This document shows positions 28,571 through 36,705 of a stretch of DNA of 64,000 nt, piece by piece. How positions within the stretch are numbered: the stretch's first letter is position 1; each line of letters opens with the position of its first letter. The stretch covers positions 1,984,001 to 2,048,000 of the forward strand of contig NZ_AP025171.1 of the NCBI RefSeq assembly GCF_003402535.2, read 5' to 3'. This DNA is from Cupriavidus sp. P-10 (lineage in GTDB: Bacteria > Pseudomonadota > Gammaproteobacteria > Burkholderiales > Burkholderiaceae). A program made the position numbers and the translations under genes. The notes under the pieces are model-generated. The model worked only from the letters and a program-made list of their open reading frames with translations. It ran no database searches and had not been told where the DNA came from.

Positions 28571-31438
28571 TCATGAGAACCCTGACCGCTTCCAGGCGTC
28601 GTCCGGCACGATGCGCGTCTTCCGCCGGGGGCGCCCAACCGAGACAGATGTCGCAGGCGGTTTGGACGGCGGCGGCGTAGTTTCGCCCGTAGTTTCGCCG
28701 TTTGAAGCAGTCGGTCCGGTGTCGATTGGATGCTCCTCTGCCGCACTGCTTACAAAAGACGCTGATTGCAGCACCGTAGACGAAGTCGTGTCAGCAGTCG
28801 GCTGTGACCTACTGGGAAGACGATCTGCCCCCGCATATAGGGGACGGCCCCTGGAACTGCTCAATGGCTTTTCCACGCCAATGCGTACGTTTTTGCCTTC
28901 GACGTCGATGTTCAATCCAAGGTGGTCGAGCAAGACCTGCTCTTCCTGGCACTCTAGAGTGAGAAGGCGAGCATCGAAATTCTCCGGATGCAGCATCCGC
29001 TCTTGGAGATAGCAGGCGTATTCATTTGTCTTCGACTTGCGGCTCGCAGACGTCGCCAGCTTCTTCCACTCGCTGTGGGCGATGGCCGCTTCGTGCCATG
29101 TCCACTTTCGATACGGCTGGAGATTCCGCGCAAAAGCCGCCCGCCATCCATTCGTTGTTTTCACGTAAATCAGATTTGCGCAATGTGGCTCGACTCGAAC
29201 CGGCAGCTTCGAACCTGCCTTCGTATTGGCAATCGCCGCGTTGGTGAAGTATTGTCCATCGACAAAGACGCCCTGCGGTTCTACCGTACGCGTGGCACTT
29301 TTGAAGATCGGCGCCGTCATCACGACGAGGTCAAAGTCGTAGGACACGGGCAAGAAATCCCTACTGCCGCAGTACTTGCGTAACTCGTTCTCGTGCTGCT
29401 CAGGCGTTCTGCCCGTTTTCACATGCTTCTGATGCTTGGCACGGAGCTCGAAGAAGTAGTCCTGATACGCCAGATACAGCGCAGGCAGCGTCCACTGTGC
29501 GTCATCCCGCGGCAGCTTGCGGCCCGCATAGCGGCGGGCCGCTTTCAAATGGGACGTATTGCCCTGCATTTGCTTGTCAACTTGCTGCTCCCTGGCTCGG
29601 TTCTGTGACTCAATCGGCGAACCGGAGCGGGGATCTGAGCCCTTGCGTTTCCGAATCGTAATGCCAAAGGCCTCTTCCAATGCCGCGACGCTCTCGGTAT
29701 GCAGATCAACGCCGCCGTCCACCACGAATGTCTTGGCCAAGCACCCCCATCGCTTGACGTATTCGCGGATGGCCATCAGACAAGAGCTGGTGTTCGGAGG
29801 CCGAAAGCTCAAGTACATGGCGCGACAGCGTCGGACGCTTGCGTCCCAGATCACCGTCAGCCACGGCCGCCCCAGTTTTGTACCGTCCTCCGCGATCGCG
29901 AAGACATCCACCTGGGTGTGGTCAATATGGCAAACATCGTGCGGCAACTCACCATGAGGAGATCGGCGGACCTCCATGCGGCCCGTCAGGTTGCGTAAAT
30001 GGTAGGCGCCCCTTCGCCCATGCTTGTCGACGGGCGAACTTACGCGATCGATGCGCTCACTCGCTGCCGCAAAGCTCATCGGATCCTCGCCCACCGCTGT
30101 CTTCGGATCGCGGGCAAGATAGACCTTATAGGTTGCAGTCTTGGTGGCGCTCGGGGTGCGGTCGTGCACCTCCCTCACAATCGCGGCGAAGAACGCTTCA
30201 TGTACTTCTGTAAAGCGTGCTGCGCGATTGCCGACGTGATTGCTTTTGCCAAGGGCAACAATCTTCCAAAGGCGTGTGCGGACCGCCGCTGCGAGTTTTG
30301 CCCACCGCTGCTTCGTTCTCACATTGACGGGCGCGAGCTTCTTTTCATTGGGCCCTTCGAGGTAGCTCAATCGTGCGATGCCGCGCTCACGCTCCTCGTG
30401 GGACAAGTCAACATATGCCGCACGCATCTGCTGGTGCGCCGGCCCATCGTGGTAGTCTCTGCCCGCACTGTTCGCTTTGAGGATAGCCAGCTCTTCCCGG
30501 GTGACCATCAACGCAATATCGCCCGCCCCTTGCAGCAAGACTTCGTGCTCGTCGACGAATTGGACGACATACGTGTACCCATGGTATTTGACGAAGTCTC
30601 CGACCTCGACGATGCCGTCTCCGGGCAGCGGGAGCGGCTGCAGCGGTTCTTGCGCGGCCTGCCAATCTACAAGCAGACCGCGATCCCGGTAGATCATGAC
30701 GTCCGGTGTACTGATCCGCTCGTGAATTAGGTCCGCAACAACCAGACCCTCTACCAATGCGCGACGGATGACGTTCCCGTCAATCGAGAACTTGTCAACG
30801 CATTCGCGGACACTCATGAATCCGTTGGCGTCGAACACATCGAGAATGGTTTGTCGCGCATCCTCGGTCAACGGGGGCCAGACACCATCCTTGTAGCGTT
30901 CGAGGTCCTTGATATTGTCGAGCAGAACGTAGGGAATTTCCGCGGTGGACCGGATCTCGTAGCGCAGTCCAAGCGCGGCATAGGCCCGCTCCGCGTCCGG
31001 CCAACTCCAGTCGTGCGTCGCTGGATTCTGAATGAGACCTTTTCCCTTCTTCTGTCGCTTGCGCAAGTCGCTGTCGGACGCGAAGTCCATCACTACGAAG
31101 CCGGATTCCCGAAGCACCACGTAGTCGGGATCATGCCGGCTTCTTCCCGTCGCCTTGCCGTCCAAGTTCTGGCTTACCCAGCCATATTCGAATGGCTGCG
31201 GCCACCATGCCAATATCGTGGGATCTCGCTCGAAGCACTCGGCAACTGCCGCGAGATCGTGGTGACCGCTCAAAGCCATCCGCCGCCCCGTCTTTTCGCT
31301 GAACCAGTGGTCCACACAGCCGTTGGTCGGCCGACGCAACGCAGATGAATCCTTTTGCCACATGCGTTGAAGCAGTGCGGCGGCATGAAACCCCACGCGA
31401 TGCTGGATCAGTGCCGCTTGAAACGCTTCCTCTCGCAT
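28571..31438 (-). CDS. tnsB: TnsA-like/TnsB fusion transposase
   Basis: 955 residues. Residues about 45-125 resemble a TnsA-type nuclease fold (FERDPTILAWWPQPFEY then DPDYVVLRESGFVVMDF), but the final catalytic lysine position is not evident, so this part may be inactive. An HTH region spans about 190-260 and another 380-470. The rve/DDE core has D506 (HIDHTQVD), D574 (FVVDGGVD) and E610 (SGSPIESQNRA), a complete triad. A Mu-type C-terminal barrel and a Ser/Pro-rich tail that probably contacts TnsC follow. It starts the tnsAB-tnsC-tniQ set; the next gene begins 188 bp later. Confidence 0.83.
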   Translation of the reverse strand: MREEAFQAALIQHRVGFHAAALLQRMWQKDSSALRRPTNGCVDHWFSEKTGRRMALSGHHDLAAVAECFERDPTILAWWPQPFEYGWVSQNLDGKATGRSRHDPDYVVLRESGFVVMDFASDSDLRKRQKKGKGLIQNPATHDWSWPDAERAYAALGLRYEIRSTAEIPYVLLDNIKDLERYKDGVWPPLTEDARQTILDVFDANGFMSVRECVDKFSIDGNVIRRALVEGLVVADLIHERISTPDVMIYRDRGLLVDWQAAQEPLQPLPLPGDGIVEVGDFVKYHGYTYVVQFVDEHEVLLQGAGDIALMVTREELAILKANSAGRDYHDGPAHQQMRAAYVDLSHEERERGIARLSYLEGPNEKKLAPVNVRTKQRWAKLAAAVRTRLWKIVALGKSNHVGNRAARFTEVHEAFFAAIVREVHDRTPSATKTATYKVYLARDPKTAVGEDPMSFAAASERIDRVSSPVDKHGRRGAYHLRNLTGRMEVRRSPHGELPHDVCHIDHTQVDVFAIAEDGTKLGRPWLTVIWDASVRRCRAMYLSFRPPNTSSCLMAIREYVKRWGCLAKTFVVDGGVDLHTESVAALEEAFGITIRKRKGSDPRSGSPIESQNRAREQQVDKQMQGNTSHLKAARRYAGRKLPRDDAQWTLPALYLAYQDYFFELRAKHQKHVKTGRTPEQHENELRKYCGSRDFLPVSYDFDLVVMTAPIFKSATRTVEPQGVFVDGQYFTNAAIANTKAGSKLPVRVEPHCANLIYVKTTNGWRAAFARNLQPYRKWTWHEAAIAHSEWKKLATSASRKSKTNEYACYLQERMLHPENFDARLLTLECQEEQVLLDHLGLNIDVEGKNVRIGVEKPLSSSRGRPLYAGADRLPSRSQPTADTTSSTVLQSASFVSSAAEEHPIDTGPTASNGETTGETTPPPSKPPATSVSVGRPRRKTRIVPDDAWKRSGFS

Positions 31439-32283
31439 CCGCAGCTCCCTTTGCGAAGACTTTTGGCCCGGGCATCCAGCATGTTCTCAGTGCTGGTGCC
31501 AGCGAGCCATCGTGATTTCATCAACGTCTCGTACTGATTGCACGTCCGCGGCAAATCCGGACAGCACCGTTAATCGTGCTCGAAACGCGGCGACGGCCGA
31601 GCACGTCACCCACTGAACAAGTCAACGCAACCTCGCTGGAGTTGCGCCTGCGGCTGCTCCGGACTCATCCATCCGAGCCTAACCGGAATCTGCCCAGCAG
31701 TCGGAACATTGTTTGATCGCGATCGCCTGCAGGCGCAACAGGGATCGCGTACTGGAGACCTAGATTGCCGTACTAGCACTAGGCGTCGAGCCACGCCAGT
31801 GAAAAAATCCGGATCGCACTCCCCCAGTATTCCGCCCTGATCTTCTCAGCAGCGCGGATGGGCTGATGACATCGAGGACCGTCCCAAACCTGGCCTTCCC
31901 CGCCAAGCATTTCGAGCCCGATTTCCGGCAGCGTCCCCGCAATGCCTTTCTACAATCGGAAGACCGCGCTCTGGCGAGTGATAAGCAGAGCCAAATCGTT
32001 GTTCCGTCAAACGCGAGTATTGCCGGTACCACATACACCGCAGTAACGCCTCGCTGTGCGGAAGACTGCCGTACCGGACCGAGTGCCACCTCAAACTAGT
32101 CTGATAACAGCATGATGGCTATCGCGCTGTCGTTGGCGGCTCATTCCGTGGCCTCGTCCGGGCCGGCAATGGTCGCCCGGGCGCACGACTTGGTGCCAGT
32201 CGGCGCCATCGGCCGTCACGACCCGGGCCCCGCGGTCCTGGCCCTCACTCACGACTTCGTCACAACTGATCTGGCCGCTCATC
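31439..32283. other. 845-bp spacer between the two transposition gene sets
   Basis: No convincing gene. A short minus-strand frame at 32091-32282 begins MSGQISCD, resembling the start of the small HTH protein at 36068-36409 (SGKISCD), but degenerates afterwards. No rve/DDE motif could be found in any frame that would complete the truncated protein ending at 32284. Confidence 0.45.
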
Positions 32284-33822
32284 TCACACACCACCGACTC
32301 TTGCATCGTCGGGATCGACGCCGCCCACGGCGGTGCGCTGCCGCCGGCGGTAGCAGTGCAGGATCAAATGTGCTTGGATTCGCGAGCGGAATGTTGTGAA
32401 GCCCATCGGCCGCGGAGGTGTCTCTCGATCCTCGAACAAGCGCGACAGATACAGCAGGTACATCGCCCGAAACGTCGGTCTCCCGCCGTGGAAGTAAGCG
32501 TCCTCGATAGCGTCTCGAACGAGCGCCTCATGCCACTCCGGAAAATATTGACGAGCGCGGGACCGTTGCTGCGCGCCCGTCGCCATTGGTGCAATTTCCT
32601 TCAGGCCAACACCTGCCGCGGCCATGTCTGGCCGCCAGGGGATCACCGGTCCGACCCCATGCTCTCGCCGCTCGCTATCCGACATGTTTCCCCCTTTTTT
32701 ACGTACGCCCTTGGCGGGAACGGTTGGGTCGTCACGCAGGTCCCTGTCCCGATTCTCGATGGCTTTGGCGATGACCTTGCCGTTGTAGTGGGTGGGCATA
32801 GCTCGTCCGGCCAACAGGCTGGCCTCCGACGGATGTCGGCCCGTGGTGTTGCGCACTGCGTACTGCACCATCTCTAGCGGGAACGCCTTCTCATAGTGCC
32901 CGCCCCCATGAGCCAGAACCCGATCGCCGTCGACTCGCACGACCACAAATCCTTGACCGTCGAAGGCGAATACCATACCGACATACACACCATCCCGGAC
33001 AGACATCGGCACGAGGCCACGCTCCGGTACTCGGAGTTGCGCCACCGGCAGATAGCGTAAGTCCGCCACGATTTGCGGGGCCGGCGTGCCGCTCAGACTG
33101 AAGTGAAGCAGGTCGGCATGCAGGACACCTGCCACGATCCCTCGCTTCACCGTGTCGACAGGGATGTCGAACCTATCGCGCAACATATCCATCGGAATGA
33201 CTGGGATGACGGCAAACAGATCGGCGATCTGCTTGCGAACTTCATCCGTCAAGCCCGGATCCGACGACACACGATAGCGATCAAGATCCCGCTGATTGAT
33301 AACCCATAGATACGGTATCTCGGCATCGGAATGCAGTTCGTATGCCAAGCCCTTGTCCCGGTAGTAGCGCTCGAGGTCTGGGTAATGCCAGGCATATGGG
33401 CTTTCCGTGTCCTTGTGGACCCGCCCTCTGGCCGCTTGGCCAACGAGGTAGCCTTCATCTCGCACATCGATGACCACAGGACGGTCGGCAAGGATCAAGA
33501 GGAATGCGGGCTTGTGGGTGAAGCGAGCAAGCGTCATACCACTCTTGTCACGAAGGTGAAGCGTATGCTCGAACGGCTGTGGATAGAACGCGAGAACGTC
33601 GCTACGCCGTTCGAACATTTCCGCCAACGGCGCGGCGACGGTGCGATTTGGGAGGGCGATCATGCGCCCTCCCATTTTGAGGCTTGGCTGTCGCACCTCG
33701 ACACCCTTGCCACGCCAGCGCAGTGTTCCGAGGTCGCGCCCGCGTGCCTCCTCGACCAACTCCAAGCCCAATTGCGAAATTTGCCAACCACTCGAGATGC
33801 GATAGAAGGATGTCTCGTCCAC
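32284..33822 (-). CDS. TnsA/TnsB-like protein lacking the DDE domain
   Basis: About 512 residues starting at a GTG preceded by GGAGG. It aligns in order with the first half of the complete fusion: FERRSDVLAFYPQPFEH (TnsA-like), then a VVIDVRDEGYL strand, then AEIPYLWVINQRDLDRYR matching AEIPYVLLDNIKDLERYK, then an HTH around RRPTFRAMYLLYLSR... in the C-terminal 70 residues. It stops where the DDE catalytic domain should begin. It may be a truncated transposase or a regulator/target-immunity factor derived from one. It is followed by the complete tnsAB set and preceded by a second tnsC. Confidence 0.6.
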   Translation of the reverse strand: MDETSFYRISSGWQISQLGLELVEEARGRDLGTLRWRGKGVEVRQPSLKMGGRMIALPNRTVAAPLAEMFERRSDVLAFYPQPFEHTLHLRDKSGMTLARFTHKPAFLLILADRPVVIDVRDEGYLVGQAARGRVHKDTESPYAWHYPDLERYYRDKGLAYELHSDAEIPYLWVINQRDLDRYRVSSDPGLTDEVRKQIADLFAVIPVIPMDMLRDRFDIPVDTVKRGIVAGVLHADLLHFSLSGTPAPQIVADLRYLPVAQLRVPERGLVPMSVRDGVYVGMVFAFDGQGFVVVRVDGDRVLAHGGGHYEKAFPLEMVQYAVRNTTGRHPSEASLLAGRAMPTHYNGKVIAKAIENRDRDLRDDPTVPAKGVRKKGGNMSDSERREHGVGPVIPWRPDMAAAGVGLKEIAPMATGAQQRSRARQYFPEWHEALVRDAIEDAYFHGGRPTFRAMYLLYLSRLFEDRETPPRPMGFTTFRSRIQAHLILHCYRRRQRTAVGGVDPDDARVGGV

Positions 33823-34087
33823 GACGCCTCCGTCGATGTTCCAGTTCACGTACGATCCGCAGCAGAAAGCCAAGAGCGAATTGCCGCCACGTTATTCCCA
33901 CAGGATGGATCGCCCCCCTAGCGCCGGATCTACATTCGATTGATGTGGAGCATCTCGCACTGGCCAGCGACCCGCGCGCGCCCCTTGCAATGCCATCCAC
34001 GGAACCCGCCGCAATACGGCGCGGCGACGTTTCCCCTCTTGCGCCGCGCGCACGCAGTACCGGCCCACCAGCAAGCGACGGTCAGTT

Positions 34088-34921
34088 TCAATCGCCGAGG
34101 AACCCGTCATCCCACTTCCCACCGTTTGACGCTTGCTTGCGGGCCAAGGCCATATAGAGCTGCTTGGTCAGCGCCATGTTCCCGTGGGTACGCGAATAGA
34201 AGGCATCCACTTTTGCCGAGAAATCTGGCCTGTTTACATATGGCCAATGGTTGCGCAGACCATTCAGGAGATTTCGGTATGCGGCGTTCGCTGAGCCGCC
34301 TCCGGAGGGCGCGTCCGGCGACACCGGCTCTCGCCGCGGCGTCCCGTAGGCACCAAGGCGAACATAGGCCGCGCGATGCCAAACACTCGCCAGTTCGGCG
34401 AACACGTTGTCCAAATTGCTGTTGCCGACAAAAAGGACTTTGCGCCCAACGCCATCGTTCCATGCGAGGAGTGTCTCCAGGGCGATTTGCTGCGCGCCGG
34501 AGCAAGGCAACCCGACGACGTCGTCGATGACCAGAATGCGGGGAATGCAGCGTTGCTGCTCCGCCAGTCTCGTCCGCCGCGTCCGGCCCGGCCCGTCAAC
34601 CACCCCCGCTGCATGAGCAAGCTGGTCAACGACATGGCGCACCGATAACACGTGCGGCGCGCGTGGCCATGCGACAAAGGCCATGTCCGTCCCCCCACCC
34701 GATTCCTCCTGAAGGTGCTTGACCAGCGAGGTTTTCCCCACCCCTGGCGGCCCCCCTAGCAGAATCGTCGACATCCCATTCTTGGGATGAAGCCACGCCG
34801 CCAGGCTGCGCGCGGCCCGCTCAAAGCGGGGGTGTCTCAGCACCACGTGATCGAGATAGGCGATCTTGTCCTTATCCGAGAGCCGGTGGACTTGATCCAT
34901 GGTTAAGGAATTGTTCGCCAT
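34088..34921 (-). CDS. second TnsC-like AAA+ ATPase, shorter
   Basis: About 277 residues. Walker A LLGGPPGVGKTS (55-64), Walker B ILVIDDVVGLPC, and the shared RNHWPYVNRPDFSAKVDAFY and TKQLYMALARKQ segments make it a homologue of the TnsC at 27244. It ends at GKWDDGFLGD, where the other continues for about 70 residues, so the C-terminal tail is missing. The start at 34921 has AGGAGGTCACC upstream, so it looks translated. It is flanked by DDE-less TnsB-like pieces on both sides. Confidence 0.75.
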   Translation of the reverse strand: MANNSLTMDQVHRLSDKDKIAYLDHVVLRHPRFERAARSLAAWLHPKNGMSTILLGGPPGVGKTSLVKHLQEESGGGTDMAFVAWPRAPHVLSVRHVVDQLAHAAGVVDGPGRTRRTRLAEQQRCIPRILVIDDVVGLPCSGAQQIALETLLAWNDGVGRKVLFVGNSNLDNVFAELASVWHRAAYVRLGAYGTPRREPVSPDAPSGGGSANAAYRNLLNGLRNHWPYVNRPDFSAKVDAFYSRTHGNMALTKQLYMALARKQASNGGKWDDGFLGD

Positions 34922-34965
34922 GGTGACCTCCTGTTGGCAAGGAATGGTGGACGTAGCGCTCACGT

Positions 34966-35418
34966 CTACTTGCGCACGTTGACGGTGACCGGCTCGGACG
35001 ATGGGCGCGCACCATGTCTCACGGTCTGCGAACTGATCCACATACGGACACGGCAACGAAAAGCGGTGTAGCTCATGGCCCGCGTATCGGGCAATTCGGA
35101 CGCCGACAGTTCGCAGCAATACATCCGGTAGGCATGCCGCATCGTTAGCCTTTGCGTGTCGGCATACGCCCTATTCAGGACGTCACGCAACAACCTGTCG
35201 TGATCGGCCGAAAAGCGTGGCATACGGTTGCCGCTGGGCGACTGCTCTGCCGAGACAGGTCGGGCGGGTAGGTCTTGCCGCGGGCTTTTGAAGCCTGCGT
35301 AGCAGCGCGCGGTACTCTGGCGAGCCGGGGTCCGAGGCAACAGCGTGTCGACCTCTCGAGCCAGATTCCGTGACGTGCTGGACGAAGCGGATCCGCGATC
35401 CGAACGCTTGTTGGGCAT
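34966..35418 (-). CDS. stand-alone TnsB-type helix-turn-helix protein
   Basis: 150 residues. After about 65 low-complexity residues, the rest (HDRLLRDVLNRAYADTQRLT, then AYRMYCCELSASEL and MSYTAFRCRVRMWI) matches the HTH segment that precedes the DDE core in the two larger TnsB-like proteins (about 405-465 of the 955-residue one). AAGGAGCGTGTC before the ATG at 35418 suggests a real start. It ends at the same domain border as the 512-residue protein and lies 44 bp ahead of the second tnsC. It is either a transposase fragment or a DNA-binding partner. Confidence 0.5.
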   Translation of the reverse strand: MPNKRSDRGSASSSTSRNLAREVDTLLPRTPARQSTARCYAGFKSPRQDLPARPVSAEQSPSGNRMPRFSADHDRLLRDVLNRAYADTQRLTMRHAYRMYCCELSASELPDTRAMSYTAFRCRVRMWISSQTVRHGARPSSEPVTVNVRK

Positions 35419-36067
35419 GACACGCTCCTTGTCGCGCCAGAGTCAGGGATGACAGCAGTGTGGGCCCCTGCCGGCGCGCGAGGCGAAATCCGACGACTGG
35501 AAGCATGAGGCGCTTCGACCTCCAACACTTGCCACTGCGACAAGAGAACCTGCAGTGCAGACTCGACCTGCATGATCGCTCCTCGCCAAAATCAAAACCG
35601 GTCCATCGACTCTTCGTGACGGCCGCACAGGCGCACATGCGTCTGCAAACGGTTCGGCGTCATAGGCCGAACCGCGTACACGAAAACCCCCGTGCGGTTC
35701 GGACGTCCGTCGCTCTACGGCTACGCCCTACGAGAGGGCAGCTTTCCAGTTCTTGCTCATATCGGGGGCGCCAGTCGTCGACGGCGCCCCCAGCCATTCG
35801 TGTGTCGGCCCTCGACGTGCCGATTTCTGCGCTACACCGGGCTCTTCCGGTATTGACGGGCGTAAAGCTCGCCAATCAACTGGCCCTGAGACTAGCTCTC
35901 GCGGCGCCGTGCATGGGATCATCCGTCGATATCCCATCCACTGGCGGCCTCCGCACAGGGGCGCCACATCCGTGACAAATCATTGGAGCAGGCCGACCAC
36001 GTCTGCGGTAATTGCCATGCCTGCCCTAGGTGCAGCGCGAAAGAAAGGTCACGCCTTTGAGACCGCC
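35419..36067. other. 649-bp spacer with a hairpin repeat
   Basis: No gene recognised. GGTTCGGC (35651-35658) and GCCGAACC (35666-35673) form an 8-bp stem, and GCGGTTCGG recurs near 35691. There is no T tract, so it is not a normal terminator. Confidence 0.4.
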
Positions 36068-36409
36068 TTAGCCAAAGAATGATTTATGCCATCGGTGGTC
36101 CGTACACCGACTCGGTCTCTTCGCATTGACATTGATCTGGAGATGCGGCAGCGAGGCCCGATAGCCGTATGGTTTGCCGTCTGGCGCGATCATCTCTGCG
36201 CGCCGGAGCATGCTGTGGACCGCTTGCCGCTTCATGCCGGTCAGGCTCTCGACGACCTTGTAGCGATGGCCGTTCAGGCGCAAGGCCATGGCCAGCATCC
36301 GCTTCTGGACTGCCTCGCGTTCCGCCTCCGCCATGAGGTCGTAAGCCGGTACCGGCCAATCTTTGCGCAAGTCCAGTTTGTCACAGCTAATCTTTCCTGA
36401 TTTGGACAT
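36068..36409 (-). CDS. small HTH protein linked to the transposition module
   Basis: 113 residues. The central part (RLNGHRYKVVESLTGMKRQA, then VHSMLRRAEMIAPDGKPYGY) fits a helix-turn-helix. The start MSKSGKISCDKLDLRK recurs in degenerate form at about 32282-32258. AAAGGGGGG lies before the ATG at 36409. The last 20 residues look unlike the rest and may be read-through past a broken end. It might be a transcriptional regulator of the element. No family name is claimed. Confidence 0.5.
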   Translation of the reverse strand: MSKSGKISCDKLDLRKDWPVPAYDLMAEAEREAVQKRMLAMALRLNGHRYKVVESLTGMKRQAVHSMLRRAEMIAPDGKPYGYRASLPHLQINVNAKRPSRCTDHRWHKSFFG

Positions 36410-36705
36410 GGCCCCCCTTTGGGTTCTGCGCTAAATCACGTGACTAACGTATCGCTGTTCGGCAGTAAAGCCGAGGACACCACGTCGCGCAATCCGCTCA
36501 GGGCGGCTAGGTGACATAACACGGGCACTTTCGCGACAAAATCGCGGGAAAACCCCTAGACGAAGCCAGCCGGAAAGCAGACCTTTTAACATCAAGCCCC
36601 GAGGCCTCCGGTGCGCCCCGCTCGGTTACACGCAGGAGTGGTATCGCGCGCGCCGGCCGTCCAGGAATCGGCCGGACGGCCGTTTGGCCGCCAGTCCCGG
36701 CGCCC

